From: Neisseria sicca
Lineage (GTDB): Bacteria; Pseudomonadota; Gammaproteobacteria; Burkholderiales; Neisseriaceae
Reading direction: 5' to 3'
DNA: 64,000 nucleotides
Assembly (NCBI RefSeq): GCF_017753665.1
Contig: NZ_CP072524.1
Location: 1,674,001-1,738,000 of the forward strand
Both the position numbers and the translations under genes were made by a program. Within the stretch, counting starts at the first letter, position 1; the number at the start of each line of letters is the position of its first letter. Below, piece by piece: positions 26,645-35,259 of this stretch. The notes beneath the pieces are model-generated. The model was not told the DNA's origin. It saw only the letters and a list, made by a program, of their open reading frames with translations, and did not search any database.

Positions 26645-28144
26645 ATGAATACGCTGAACAAAACCCTGTTATCCGTTTCCGTCGCGCTGGGCTTAAACGC
26701 CTGCGCCAACGTCCAAACCGCCAAAACCTACGACTTGGACTTTTCCAAACAGAAATACACCGAACAAAGCATCGAAGTGAATGGTCAGGCGGTTAAATTC
26801 CGCGCTTACGAAAACGTGGTTTACGTCCGCAATCCTGTCGACACCCGCTACGAAATCATCAATATTTACGTCCCCGAAGCCTATTACAACGGTGGCGAGA
26901 TAGACGGTTTTACCGCCGAAACCGCACCGATTTTCCTGCCCAACCAAATCGGCGGCTATATGCCTGCCGAACCGGGCAAACCTGCTTTGGAAGGTAAACG
27001 CGGCGAACCTGAAGACGGCCAAAAATCACCGAACGCCGCGCTGACCGCCCTTTCTAAAGGCTATGTCGTTGCCTCCCCGGGCGCACGCGGCAGAACGGAA
27101 TCTACCGGTAAAGCACCTGCCGCCATTGTCGATTTGAAAGCCGCCGTCCGCTATCTGAAAGCCAACGACAAAGCCATGCCCGGCGATGCCGAAAAAATCA
27201 TTTCCAACGGCACAAGCGCGGGCGGCGCGATGTCCGCCCTCTTAGGCGCGACAGCCGACCAAAAAGATTACGAAAAATATCTGAAAGCATTGGGTGCGGC
27301 AGACGGCAGCGACAAGGTTTTCGCCGTATCCGCCTACTGCCCGATTACCGATTTGGACCATGCCGATATGGCTTACGAATGGCAGTTCAACGGCATTAAC
27401 GACTATAAAAAAATGAATATTTCCATGCTCGACTACCGCGTCAAACGCGAGCTGGTCGCCGGCACGCTGACCGATGACGAGAAAAAACTGTCCGACCTCC
27501 TCAAACCGCTGTACCCCGCCTATCTCAACAGCCTGAACCTGAAATCCCCCGAAGGCAAACCACTGACGCTGGATGCCCAAGGCAACGGCAGCTTTAAAAA
27601 CCATATTGCCGGCCTGCTCGCCCAATCCGCCCAAATCCAGCTTGACGCGAGCAAAGACCTAAGCGACCGCAAATGGCTGACCGTCCGCAACGGCAAAGTC
27701 GTCTCCGTCGATTTCGATGCCTACGCCAAAGCCGCCGGACGGCAAAAAACACCGCCCGCCTTTGACGGCGTAGATTTGAGCGCGGGCGAAAACCAACTCT
27801 TCGGCACCGATACCGTCGATAAACGCCACTTCACCGCGTTCTCCATGCAACACAACACCGCCGCCAACGCCGAAATCGCGGACGAAGAAACCGTCAAAAT
27901 CATGAACCCGCTCAACTACATCGGCAAACCGGGCGCGAACCTGCCGCAAAACTGGCGCATCCGCGTCGGCACCAACGACCGCGATACCTCGCTGGCAGTC
28001 TCCGCCATATTAGCCGCCAAGCTGCAAAACAACGGCTACACCGTCGATTACGCCCTGCCTTGGGATGTCCGACACGGCGGCGATTATGACTTGGACGAAC
28101 TGTTTGCCTGGATGAAGCAAGTCAGCAGCAGCCCTGCGAAATAA
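26645..28144 (+). CDS. Tannase-like (subtype B) lipoprotein esterase
   Basis: A 499-residue lipoprotein (signal MNTLNKTLLSVSVALGLNACAN, Cys20). The mature part is an alpha/beta hydrolase with nucleophile motif SNGTSAGGAMS (about residues 186-196), a helical insertion, and the C-terminal catalytic block RVGTNDRDTSLAVSAI and LPWDVRHGGDYDLDELFAW with the expected Asp and His. These motifs match bacterial subtype B tannases, which split gallate esters. Whether this one acts on tannins or on another ester is not known. The gene stands alone between two DUS terminators. Confidence 0.85.
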   Translation: MNTLNKTLLSVSVALGLNACANVQTAKTYDLDFSKQKYTEQSIEVNGQAVKFRAYENVVYVRNPVDTRYEIINIYVPEAYYNGGEIDGFTAETAPIFLPNQIGGYMPAEPGKPALEGKRGEPEDGQKSPNAALTALSKGYVVASPGARGRTESTGKAPAAIVDLKAAVRYLKANDKAMPGDAEKIISNGTSAGGAMSALLGATADQKDYEKYLKALGAADGSDKVFAVSAYCPITDLDHADMAYEWQFNGINDYKKMNISMLDYRVKRELVAGTLTDDEKKLSDLLKPLYPAYLNSLNLKSPEGKPLTLDAQGNGSFKNHIAGLLAQSAQIQLDASKDLSDRKWLTVRNGKVVSVDFDAYAKAAGRQKTPPAFDGVDLSAGENQLFGTDTVDKRHFTAFSMQHNTAANAEIADEETVKIMNPLNYIGKPGANLPQNWRIRVGTNDRDTSLAVSAILAAKLQNNGYTVDYALPWDVRHGGDYDLDELFAWMKQVSSSPAK

Positions 28145-28161
28145 TGCCCATCAGACAAATA

Positions 28162-28207
28162 AAAAGGTCGTCTGAAAACCAGAATCTTGGTTTTCAGACG
28201 ACCTTTT
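28162..28207. terminator. Bidirectional inverted DUS pair
   Basis: A 20-bp perfect stem with a 6-base loop lies between the convergent tannase and symporter genes, with A and T runs on both sides. It can stop transcription from both. Confidence 0.88.
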
Positions 28208-28219
28208 GTTTCATTCAAA

Positions 28220-29611
28220 TTAATGAGGCAATTCACCGCTGCGGATTTTCTGTTTGAAATCCTGCGTTTCTCTGACAATTACTTTCGCCATCAGTAAGAG
28301 AGCGATTAAGTTGGGCAAAGCCATCAATCCGTTAAACGTATCAGAAGCAAGCCATACCAAATCGAGGCTCAAGACAGTTCCCAGCATGACCGAGGCAACG
28401 TAAACGACACGGTAGAGATTCGCAGATTTTTCGCCGAATACATATGCCGCACATTTCTCACCGTAGTAACACCAGCCCAAAATGGTCGAATAGGCAAAGA
28501 AAATCAAACCGATGGTAACGATCCAGCCGCCAAAGCCTGGTAGCATTTTTTGGAAGGTAACGGTAGTCAGCGCCGCGCCGCTCAATTCCGGTTTGACGAA
28601 CTCACCGCCCGCACCGAGCAAACCCATCACCAATACAATCCCTGTAATCGAGCAGACGACGATGGTGTCCAAAAACGTCCCGGTCATAGAAACCAATGCC
28701 TGACGGACGGGATGATCGGTTTTCGCAGCCGCGGCGGCAATCGGTGCGGAACCCATACCCGCCTCGTTAGAAAACACGCCGCGCGCCACGCCGTAGCGGA
28801 TCACCGTTCCGATTGCGCCGCCTGCCACAGCCTGCGCGCTGAACGCATCAGAGAAAATCAGCTTGACAGCGGGTGCCAGTAAGTCCGAATTTACAGCAAT
28901 AATGGCAATGCCGCCTAAAACGTAAAACACCGCCATCGCAGGTACGATAAACGAAGCAGCTTTAGCGATACCTTTAATACCGCCCAAAACGACGATAGCG
29001 GTCAAAATGGTCAGGACGACGCCGGTATAACCCGGTTCTACGCCGAAGCTCGTCTGAACGGCCTGCGCAACCGAGTTGGACTGTACCGAACTGCCGATAC
29101 CGAACGAAGCGAATGTGCCGAATAAAGCAAACGCCAATGCCATCCATTTCCAGTTTTTGCCCAAGCCTTTTTCGATGTAATACATCGGCCCGCCGGACAT
29201 CTCGCCTTTGGAGTTGGTCACGCGGTATTTCACCGCCAACACGCCCTCGGCGTATTTGGTCGCCATACCGAAAATGGCAGTCATCCACATCCAAAATACC
29301 GCACCCGGACCACCGGTAACCACGGCGGTCGCCACACCGGCAATGTTGCCTGTACCGATGGTGGCGGACAGGGCGGTCATCAAAGCGGCGAAATGGGAAA
29401 TATCGCCTTCGTGGTCTTCGCCGTCATCCTTTGTTTTCTGCGGCATAAACGCCTGCTTGAGCGCGTAACCGAGCATAGAAAATTGCAGGCCTTTGAGCAT
29501 AACGGTCAACAAAACGCCCGTTCCGACCAACAACACCAGCATAACAGGTCCCCAGACCCAGCCGCTGACTGTTTCAAAAAACGCTTTTAAATTCTCCAAA
29601 AATAATTGCAT
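28220..29611 (-). CDS. Sodium:alanine symporter family protein
   Basis: A 463-residue AgcS-type amino-acid carrier with about ten or more membrane segments. Family signatures are visible: ISHFAALMTALSATIGTGNIAGVATAVVTGGPGAVFWMW near residues 68-110, KYAEGVLAVKYR, MSGGPMYYIEKGLG, and FSNEAGMGSAPIAAAAAKTDHPVRQALVSM. It probably imports alanine or glycine with sodium. The start has GAGGAGAAAACC before it. No partner genes are nearby. Confidence 0.92.
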   Translation of the reverse strand: MQLFLENLKAFFETVSGWVWGPVMLVLLVGTGVLLTVMLKGLQFSMLGYALKQAFMPQKTKDDGEDHEGDISHFAALMTALSATIGTGNIAGVATAVVTGGPGAVFWMWMTAIFGMATKYAEGVLAVKYRVTNSKGEMSGGPMYYIEKGLGKNWKWMALAFALFGTFASFGIGSSVQSNSVAQAVQTSFGVEPGYTGVVLTILTAIVVLGGIKGIAKAASFIVPAMAVFYVLGGIAIIAVNSDLLAPAVKLIFSDAFSAQAVAGGAIGTVIRYGVARGVFSNEAGMGSAPIAAAAAKTDHPVRQALVSMTGTFLDTIVVCSITGIVLVMGLLGAGGEFVKPELSGAALTTVTFQKMLPGFGGWIVTIGLIFFAYSTILGWCYYGEKCAAYVFGEKSANLYRVVYVASVMLGTVLSLDLVWLASDTFNGLMALPNLIALLLMAKVIVRETQDFKQKIRSGELPH

Positions 29612-29924
29612 GGTTTTCTCCTCATTGTGTTTTTAGTGTTCGGTCATTTCAGCATAAAGCGTTAAAAAACGCAACGGTCTGATGATATGCTCCTTATTTT
29701 CTCCATAAATCTAAACTCATCACGTCGGATCTCAATGCAGAGAACATTAAAATAAAAATACCCGTCTGACATCAGTCTGCGCAAATGGAAATCCGTATTT
29801 CAGCATTACAAAAAACCAATAAACATCATATACTTAAAATACCTATCCTCCTCTCTGCACAAATTTAAAAAGATAGAGCCTTCCATTTCAATTCACGATA
29901 AATTTCAGACAACGGCGGATTCGC
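29612..29924. other. Gene-free stretch between the symporter and the IS30 element
   Basis: This AT-rich stretch holds the upstream region of the symporter gene and one degenerate DUS half (ATTTCAGACAAC near 29901-29913) just before the IS. No reading frame of note is seen. Confidence 0.45.
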
Positions 29925-29952
29925 ATTTGAAGTGCAACTTTCCCTAACAGAA

Positions 29953-29983
29953 AAAGGCCAGTATGCGGTAGCATACGGCCTTT
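29953..29983 (+). terminator. Hairpin before the IS30 transposase
   Basis: AAAGGCC-A-GTATGC, loop GGTA, GCATACGGCCTTT form a 13-bp stem with one bulged A, 18 bases before the transposase ATG. It may shield the transposase from outside transcripts or limit its translation. Confidence 0.65.
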
Positions 29984-30001
29984 CCTGCAAGAAAGATTGC
30001 C

Positions 30002-30967
30002 ATGAGCTACACGCAACTGACCCAAGACGAACGATATCACATCCAATACCTGTCCCGCCACTGCACCGTTACCGAAATCGCCAAACAGCTTAACCGCCAC
30101 AAAAGCACCATCAGTCGCGAAATCAGACGGCACCGCACCCAAGGACAGCAATACAGTGCCGAAAAAGCACAGCGGCAAAGCCGGATTATCAAACAGCGTA
30201 AGCGAAAGCCCTATAAGCTCGATTCGCAGCTGATTCAACACATCGACACCCTTATCCGCCGCAAACTCAGTCCCGAACAAGTATGCGCCTACCTGCGCAA
30301 ACACCACCAAATCACGCTCCACCACAGCACCGTTTACCGCTACCTCCGTCAAGACAAAAGCAACGGCGGCACTTTGTGGCAACATCTCAGAATATGCAGC
30401 AAACCCTATCGCAAACGCTACGGCAGCACATGGACCAGAGGCAAAGTGCCCAACCGCGTCGGCATAGAAAACCGACCCGCCATCGTCGACCAAAAATCCC
30501 GCATCGGAGATTGGGAAGCCGACACCATCATCGGCAAAGATCAGAAAAGCGCATTACTGACCTTGGTCGAACGCGTTACCCGCTACACCATCATCTGCAA
30601 ATTGGATAGCCTCAAAGCCGAAGACACTGCCCTGGCAGCCATTAGGGTATTAAGGGCACATAAAGCCAGAGTGCACACCATCACCATGGATAATGGCAAA
30701 GAATTTTACCAACACACCAAAATAACCAAGGCATTGAAAGCGGAGACTTATTTTTGCCGCCCCTACCATTCTTGGGAGAAAGAGCTGAATGAAAACACAA
30801 ACGGACTCATACGCCAATATTTCCCCAAACAAACCGATTTTCGGAACATCAGTGATCGGGAGATACGCAGAGTTCAAGATGAGTTGAACCACCAGCCAAG
30901 AAAAACACTTGGCTACGAAACGCCAAGTGTTTTATTCTTGAATCTGTTCAAACCACTAGTACCATAG
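30002..30967 (+). CDS. IS30-family transposase
   Basis: A 321-residue transposase. The N-terminal helix-turn-helix is LTQDERYHIQYL...TEIAKQLNRHKSTISREIRRH, and the DDE integrase core has Asp in GDWEADTIIGK, Asp in TITMDNGKEF and Glu in KELNENTNGLIRQYFPK. The frame is complete, so the element may be active. Confidence 0.95.
   Translation: MSYTQLTQDERYHIQYLSRHCTVTEIAKQLNRHKSTISREIRRHRTQGQQYSAEKAQRQSRIIKQRKRKPYKLDSQLIQHIDTLIRRKLSPEQVCAYLRKHHQITLHHSTVYRYLRQDKSNGGTLWQHLRICSKPYRKRYGSTWTRGKVPNRVGIENRPAIVDQKSRIGDWEADTIIGKDQKSALLTLVERVTRYTIICKLDSLKAEDTALAAIRVLRAHKARVHTITMDNGKEFYQHTKITKALKAETYFCRPYHSWEKELNENTNGLIRQYFPKQTDFRNISDREIRRVQDELNHQPRKTLGYETPSVLFLNLFKPLVP
30902..30933 (+). terminator. Terminator-like hairpin inside the IS30 transposase 3' end
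   Basis: A perfect 12-bp stem (AAAACACTTGGC / GCCAAGTGTTTT) with an 8-base loop lies within the last 25 codons of the transposase. Confidence 0.7.
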
Positions 30968-31043
30968 TGTTGCACTTGAAATCCGAATCCAAGAACCTTC
31001 TTGCCGTTAAAAACAACAACTCAATATTTAAACCAACAGGCAA

Positions 31044-31085
31044 AAAAGGTCGTCTGAAAGCCCCTTATTTCTTTCAGACGACCTT
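31044..31085 (-). terminator. Inverted DUS pair after apaG
   Basis: A perfect inverted DUS pair lies 32 bases beyond the apaG stop on the minus strand. Confidence 0.78.
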
Positions 31086-31116
31086 GAATTCCCGCTTTGT
31101 ATTGTTTTCGGGTATT

Positions 31117-31485
31117 TTATTGCAGGGTAAAGCCTGCTTTGAAATCCAGCTTCGGCACGCCGATGATAAAACGCTCGCCGATACTGTCTTCAAACTCGTA
31201 TGCACCTTCGATACTGCCCCAAGGCGTGCTGATTTGCGAGCCGCTGTTGTACTCGTATTCCTCACCCGGATACAGGACAGGCTGCTCTTCGATCAAACCG
31301 CCGTGTCCGACCTGCCCGATTTCCCCGTGCCCGTCGGTAACTTCCCAAAACCGCTGGCGCAATGTGATAACTTCATTACTGCGGTTGCAGATGGTGATTT
31401 GATAATTAAAAGCATAGCGATCACGATAAACATCGCTTTGTCCGGCGATATAACGCGGCTTTACACTGATTTCTATATTATTCAT
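31117..31485 (-). CDS. apaG: ApaG domain protein
   Basis: A 122-residue protein of the ApaG/DUF525 family, an Ig-like beta-sandwich. Signatures are ITICNRSNEVITLRQRFWEVTDGHG and PVLYPGEEYEYNSGSQISTPWGSIEGAYEF. In enterobacteria ApaG is linked to cobalt/magnesium and dinucleotide metabolism, but the molecular role is not settled. It lies downstream of thiL-pgpA on the same strand, with a 104-bp gap. Confidence 0.92.
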   Translation of the reverse strand: MNNIEISVKPRYIAGQSDVYRDRYAFNYQITICNRSNEVITLRQRFWEVTDGHGEIGQVGHGGLIEEQPVLYPGEEYEYNSGSQISTPWGSIEGAYEFEDSIGERFIIGVPKLDFKAGFTLQ

Positions 31486-31589
31486 TTTGCTTCCCCGTGA
31501 TGATGCGGTTCTATTTTTATTTAAAAGTGAGTGAAAGTGTGCCTGCCTTATATTTTTTTATCGGCAGTCATATATTTAATTGTGTGTGT

Positions 31590-32078
31590 TTAAAAAATCC
31601 AAGATGCCAGCCCTAATACCAGACCGGTCATCAGTGCGGCGATCAGGTCATCAAGCATAATGCCCAGCCCGCCGTGGATGCGGCTGTCGAACCATTTAAT
31701 CGGCCAAGGCTTGAGCATGTCGAACAGTCGGAACACGATAAAAGCCGCAAGCCACCAGTTCCACCGGAAAGGCACGAAAGACAAAACCAAAATCATTGCT
31801 ACGATTTCATCCCAAACGATACCTCCGTAATCCTGTATGCCCAGTTCTTTTTCGGTATAACCGCAAATGCGGATTCCCCAAACAAACATGGCGATACACA
31901 ACAATGCCAAAACCCAGCCGCCGATTCCGATCAAATGAAGGACAAATGCCAAAGGCAAAGCCGCCAAAGTACCGGCTGTTCCCGGAGCAACGGGAGAAAG
32001 ACCGCTGCCAAAACCAAAGCCCAAGAAGCATAAAGGACGCTCTTTGAGCCATGTGAAAGTAGGTTTAAATTCAGACAA
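31590..32078 (-). CDS. pgpA: Phosphatidylglycerophosphatase A
   Basis: A 162-residue inner-membrane enzyme that dephosphorylates phosphatidylglycerophosphate to phosphatidylglycerol. It shows GFGSGLSPVAPGTAGTLAALPL near residues 21-42, the acidic IVWDEIVAMILVL and IKWFDSRIHGGLGIMLDDLIAAL with the conserved aspartates. The start overlaps the thiL stop by 8 bp, the common thiL-pgpA arrangement, so translation is probably coupled. Confidence 0.93.
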   Translation of the reverse strand: MSEFKPTFTWLKERPLCFLGFGFGSGLSPVAPGTAGTLAALPLAFVLHLIGIGGWVLALLCIAMFVWGIRICGYTEKELGIQDYGGIVWDEIVAMILVLSFVPFRWNWWLAAFIVFRLFDMLKPWPIKWFDSRIHGGLGIMLDDLIAALMTGLVLGLASWIF

Positions 32079-33027
32079 AATGATCGAACCCCCGTGAAGT
32101 AAGCAATAATTCGCCGCCTTTTTTATCCTTTATTTTCAGACGGCCTGAGTTGTTTGTTTTCCCTATCCTTGTTACTGCCACACCGCATTGCGCTGCTGCG
32201 GCAAGGATTTCACTGCGACGGTCTGTGGAAGCGGTAAATACCAATTCGTAATCGTCGCCGCCCGATAAGGCGAAAGCCGTCCATTGTTCTTCAGACAGCG
32301 ATGTTCTCAATTCATCGGGAACCGGCAACACATCTGTCGAAATTTCCGCCCCCAAAGACGACGCGGTCAAAATGTGCCCCAAATCCTGCGCCAGCCCGTC
32401 CGAAATATCTTGGGCGGCATGGGCAAGCGGCAAAAGTGCCAAACCCAAATCTACTCTTGGCTCCGGTCTGAGGAGTTTATCTTCGCAAAGTCCGAAGACT
32501 TCCGGCGGCAGGGTGCAGTTTTTCAGACGATGGTTTAATGCTGCCGCAGCCATACCGATTTGCCCGGACACCCAAATATCATCCCCTTCTTGCGCCGCAT
32601 CGCGCCGCAGGGCTTGCCCTTGGGGTAGTTCGCCGACGATGGTAATGTTGAATACCAAATCACCTTTGGTCGTATCGCCGCCGATAAGCGTGATGCCGAA
32701 ACGTTGTGCCAGCGAGAAAAAACTTTCGCAAAACCGCGTCAGCCATTCTTCGTCCAAATCGGGCAATCCCGCACTGAGCAGAACCCATTTTGGAACGGCA
32801 CCCATCGCCGCCATATCGGATATGTTAACTGCAAGCATTTTCCATGCCAAATCTTCAGGAGAAACATCTGAAAAAAAATGTTTGTCCTTAATCAACATAT
32901 CGGAACTAAAACACAAATCAAATCCGATACTTGGACGGATAATAGCTGCATCGTCCCCGATACCCAACACCAAACCTTCCGCCTGCTGTTTTTTCAAAAA
33001 CTGTCTAATAAAGTCAAATTCTGTCAT
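32071..33027 (-). CDS. thiL: Thiamine-monophosphate kinase
   Basis: A 318-residue ATP-dependent kinase that makes thiamine diphosphate. Typical parts are VLGIGDDAAIIRP, FSSDMLIKDKHFF, AVNISDMAAMGAVPKWVLLS, LIGGDTTKGDLVFNI and the Gly-rich ALSGGDDYELVFTA. It is followed by pgpA with an 8-bp overlap. Near its 3' end the gene carries AGGCCGTCTGAAAA, the AG-DUS dialect rather than the AGGTCGTCTGAA form that dominates here. Confidence 0.93.
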   Translation of the reverse strand: MTEFDFIRQFLKKQQAEGLVLGIGDDAAIIRPSIGFDLCFSSDMLIKDKHFFSDVSPEDLAWKMLAVNISDMAAMGAVPKWVLLSAGLPDLDEEWLTRFCESFFSLAQRFGITLIGGDTTKGDLVFNITIVGELPQGQALRRDAAQEGDDIWVSGQIGMAAAALNHRLKNCTLPPEVFGLCEDKLLRPEPRVDLGLALLPLAHAAQDISDGLAQDLGHILTASSLGAEISTDVLPVPDELRTSLSEEQWTAFALSGGDDYELVFTASTDRRSEILAAAAQCGVAVTRIGKTNNSGRLKIKDKKGGELLLTSRGFDHFV

Positions 33028-33135
33028 ATTTAGTGTAAAAAATTGTCAACTCGTTTACATTACAGGAAACTGTCCGGCAAGACATCTCTTTTATAAATAG
33101 CGGTGTTCGTTGCATTATCACAAAAATTCACAACC

Positions 33136-33191
33136 AAAGGTCGTCTGAAAACACGATTTCGATAAGACGGAACGTTTTCAGACGACCTTTT
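33136..33191 (-). terminator. Inverted DUS pair overlapping the tatD stop
   Basis: The arm nearest tatD contains its stop codon, and the far arm is a perfect inverted copy with a loop of about 30 bases. Confidence 0.7.
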
Positions 33192-33969
33192 CTGTTGCCA
33201 GCAACATTTCCACATTCCGCTCGGTCGCTTCGGCTATCTCTTCAACGGCAACGCCGCGAATTTCAGCGGCGATGGCGGCGATTTGGCGGATGTTGGCGGG
33301 CGTGTTGATTTCGTTTTTCAGCATAAACGGGCTGTCGGTTTCCAAGACGAAATCGGTGTCATTCAAGGTTTTGAGGGTTTCGCGTATTTTTCGTGCGTTC
33401 GGGTTGAGCAACAGCGAACCGATGCCGATTTTGAAACCTAATTTCGTCAACATGCGCGCTTCTTCCGCGCTGCCGGAGAAGGCATGAACGATGCCGCCTT
33501 GGACAAAACCTGTCTTCCTGACGGCGGCGGAGATGGCGGCGGTGGCTTTGAGATTATGGATAATCACGCGGCGGCGCAGGGTTTGTGCGATGGCAAGCTG
33601 GCGGCTGAAGACTTGGATTTGCCGTTCTCGCTGCGACGGCGTTTGGGTTTTGTCGTAAAAATCCAAGCCGATTTCGCCGACCCATGCCGTCGGACGCGCT
33701 TGCAATGCTTGTTCCAAACGCTGGAAATCTGGCTCGGAAACGTCGTCTGAAAACCAAGGATGGATGCCGAGCGCGATATGGATGTTGCCCCAAAGCGGGT
33801 TTTCAGACGACCTTTGCACCAAATCCGCCACGTCCTGCCAATCCTGCGGCCGGGTCGCGGGAACGATAAACCGCCCTACCCCCGCCTTCCGCGCGGCGGT
33901 CAGGATGTGCGGCAGGTTTTCGCGCAGGGCGGGATCGGCAAGGTGACAATGGGTGTCGGTGAGGTTCAT
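33178..33969 (-). CDS. TatD family metal-dependent hydrolase
   Basis: A 263-residue TIM-barrel hydrolase. Metal ligands are visible in DTHCHLAD, GEIGLDFY, VIIHNLKA, GIVHAFSGS and LETDSPFML. TatD-like enzymes act as 3'-5' DNases or on other phosphoesters. The ATG at 33969 gives MNLTDTHCH; the open frame runs 36 codons further up into ansA. Two in-frame DUS copies appear as RSSENP and FSDDV, and the stop codon itself is supplied by a DUS (C-terminus EKVV). Confidence 0.88.
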   Translation of the reverse strand: MNLTDTHCHLADPALRENLPHILTAARKAGVGRFIVPATRPQDWQDVADLVQRSSENPLWGNIHIALGIHPWFSDDVSEPDFQRLEQALQARPTAWVGEIGLDFYDKTQTPSQRERQIQVFSRQLAIAQTLRRRVIIHNLKATAAISAAVRKTGFVQGGIVHAFSGSAEEARMLTKLGFKIGIGSLLLNPNARKIRETLKTLNDTDFVLETDSPFMLKNEINTPANIRQIAAIAAEIRGVAVEEIAEATERNVEMLLATEKVV

Positions 33970-33974
33970 CGATT

Positions 33975-34967
33975 TCACACTAATTTTAGTCTTACCAATT
34001 CTTTGTGAACATCTTCCACCCCCCAGCCTTGTGATACGGCGAGGGTCATGAGCGCGGTGGCGGTTTCGAGGTTGCATTTGCCGCCGTTGATGATGCCCGA
34101 GTTGCGGAACGCGTTGCCTTGCGCGTAAACGGCGGCGGTTCTGCCTTGTTGGACTTGGCTGATGTTGAGCAGCAGTTTGCCTTGCTGCGTGAAGTCTCGG
34201 ACGGCGCGGATGAAGCCTTCGTCTGCGGGTGTGTTGCCGTGTCCGTAGCTTTGCAGGATAAGGGCTTGGGCAGGAAGCTGTCCGAGTCCGTCCGCAAGTT
34301 CTTGGACGGCAAAGCCGGGGATAAGCGTGCGGACGGCGATTTTTGCCTGCGGGTCGGGATAGCGGATTTTGAGGTCGTCTGAAACATTCGCCGCATCTTG
34401 GGAGGGCATACGGAGATTGTGCCAGCCTTGTGTTTCATCCCATTCGGCGATGGCACCGAAATGCGGATTGTCGAAGCCTGCGGCGGTTTCGGTGCTGACT
34501 TTGCTGCTGCCGACGGCGGGATACAGTTTACCGTCAAAGGCAATGACGGTTTGTTTGAGCTTGAGGCTAAAGGCGGCGACGGCGGTGGAGAGGTTGCGCG
34601 GGGCATCGCTGTTTTCGGCTGCGTAAGGCCATTGGGAGCCGGTCAGGACGATGGGTTTGCCCAAACCTTGCAGGGAGAGCGCGAGGAGGTTGGCGGTGTA
34701 CGCCATGCTGTCTGTGCCGTGCAATATCAGGATGCCGTCGCAGGAAGGCAGTTTGGCGGCGATGATGTCCAGCCAGTCGCGCCAGTGTTGCAGGGTAACG
34801 GAGGCGGAATCAATCAAAGGATTGCAGACGTGCCACTCGAAGTCGAGGTCGTCTGAAAAAGGGGAAAGGGCTTGGCTGACCAGCGCGGTATCGGGGCGCA
34901 GACCTTCGCTGCTTTGGGTCATGCCTATGGTGCCGCCTGTGTAGAGGACGAAGATTTTTTGTTTCAT
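33975..34967 (-). CDS. ansA: L-asparaginase
   Basis: A 330-residue type I asparaginase that hydrolyses asparagine to aspartate and ammonia in the cytosol. Catalytic residues are seen in YTGGTIGMT (first Thr) and ILHGTDSMAYTA (Thr-Asp), with the Lys in VGSSKVSTET. There is no signal peptide. The start is taken at MKQKIF (34967), though the ATG at 34976 is also possible. tatD begins 5 bp after its stop, so the two are probably one operon. Two in-frame DUS are translated as FSDDL and VSDDL. Confidence 0.9.
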   Translation of the reverse strand: MKQKIFVLYTGGTIGMTQSSEGLRPDTALVSQALSPFSDDLDFEWHVCNPLIDSASVTLQHWRDWLDIIAAKLPSCDGILILHGTDSMAYTANLLALSLQGLGKPIVLTGSQWPYAAENSDAPRNLSTAVAAFSLKLKQTVIAFDGKLYPAVGSSKVSTETAAGFDNPHFGAIAEWDETQGWHNLRMPSQDAANVSDDLKIRYPDPQAKIAVRTLIPGFAVQELADGLGQLPAQALILQSYGHGNTPADEGFIRAVRDFTQQGKLLLNISQVQQGRTAAVYAQGNAFRNSGIINGGKCNLETATALMTLAVSQGWGVEDVHKELVRLKLV

Positions 34968-35075
34968 GGGCATCATCGGGTCGTCTGAAAATAATGATGC
35001 GGCTTATTTAACTATATTTCGGACAGGCTGGCAATTTGGCGGCGCGGACGGTTTTCAGACAACCTTGAAATGAAA

Positions 35076-35255
35076 AAGCACCCTGAGACTGTCGATATTT
35101 AATTTTCCAAGTAGATTTTTATTCACGAAGCGTGAGACTCAGGACGGAAGCCGCAACAAGGTCAGAGACCTTGCGAGAATTTCCAACGCGGAAGATACCG
35201 CTTTGGATAAAAAACACGGAAACTATTAAATATCGGCAGCCTCTTTAGGGTGCTT
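35076..35255. repeat. Small inverted-repeat element of about 180 bp
   Basis: The left end AAGCACCCT...CTGTCGATATTTAAT and the right end ATTAAATATCGGCAG...AGGGTGCTT are imperfect inverted repeats of about 30 bases. The inside has two small hairpins (TCACGAAGCGTGA and AAGGTCAGAGACCTT) and no reading frame. It looks like a miniature element or an unrecognised intergenic repeat; a related fragment is at 37978-38022. Confidence 0.5.
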
Positions 35256-35259
35256 GATT

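Larger units (their letters stand above)
29925..30982 (+). mobile_element. IS30-family insertion sequence (IS1655-like), about 1,058 bp
   Basis: Terminal inverted repeats ATTTGAAGTGCAAC (left) and ATTTCAAGTGCAAC (right, complement) differ at one position. A single intact transposase gene lies between. I see no clear target duplication. It resembles the neisserial IS1655 element. Hairpins lie near both ends of the transposase gene. Confidence 0.88.

Noticed and set aside
35076..35255. Naming the 180-bp element a Correia element
   Set aside because: Its ends do not contain TATAGTGGATTAA and the core is unlike the Correia copies.
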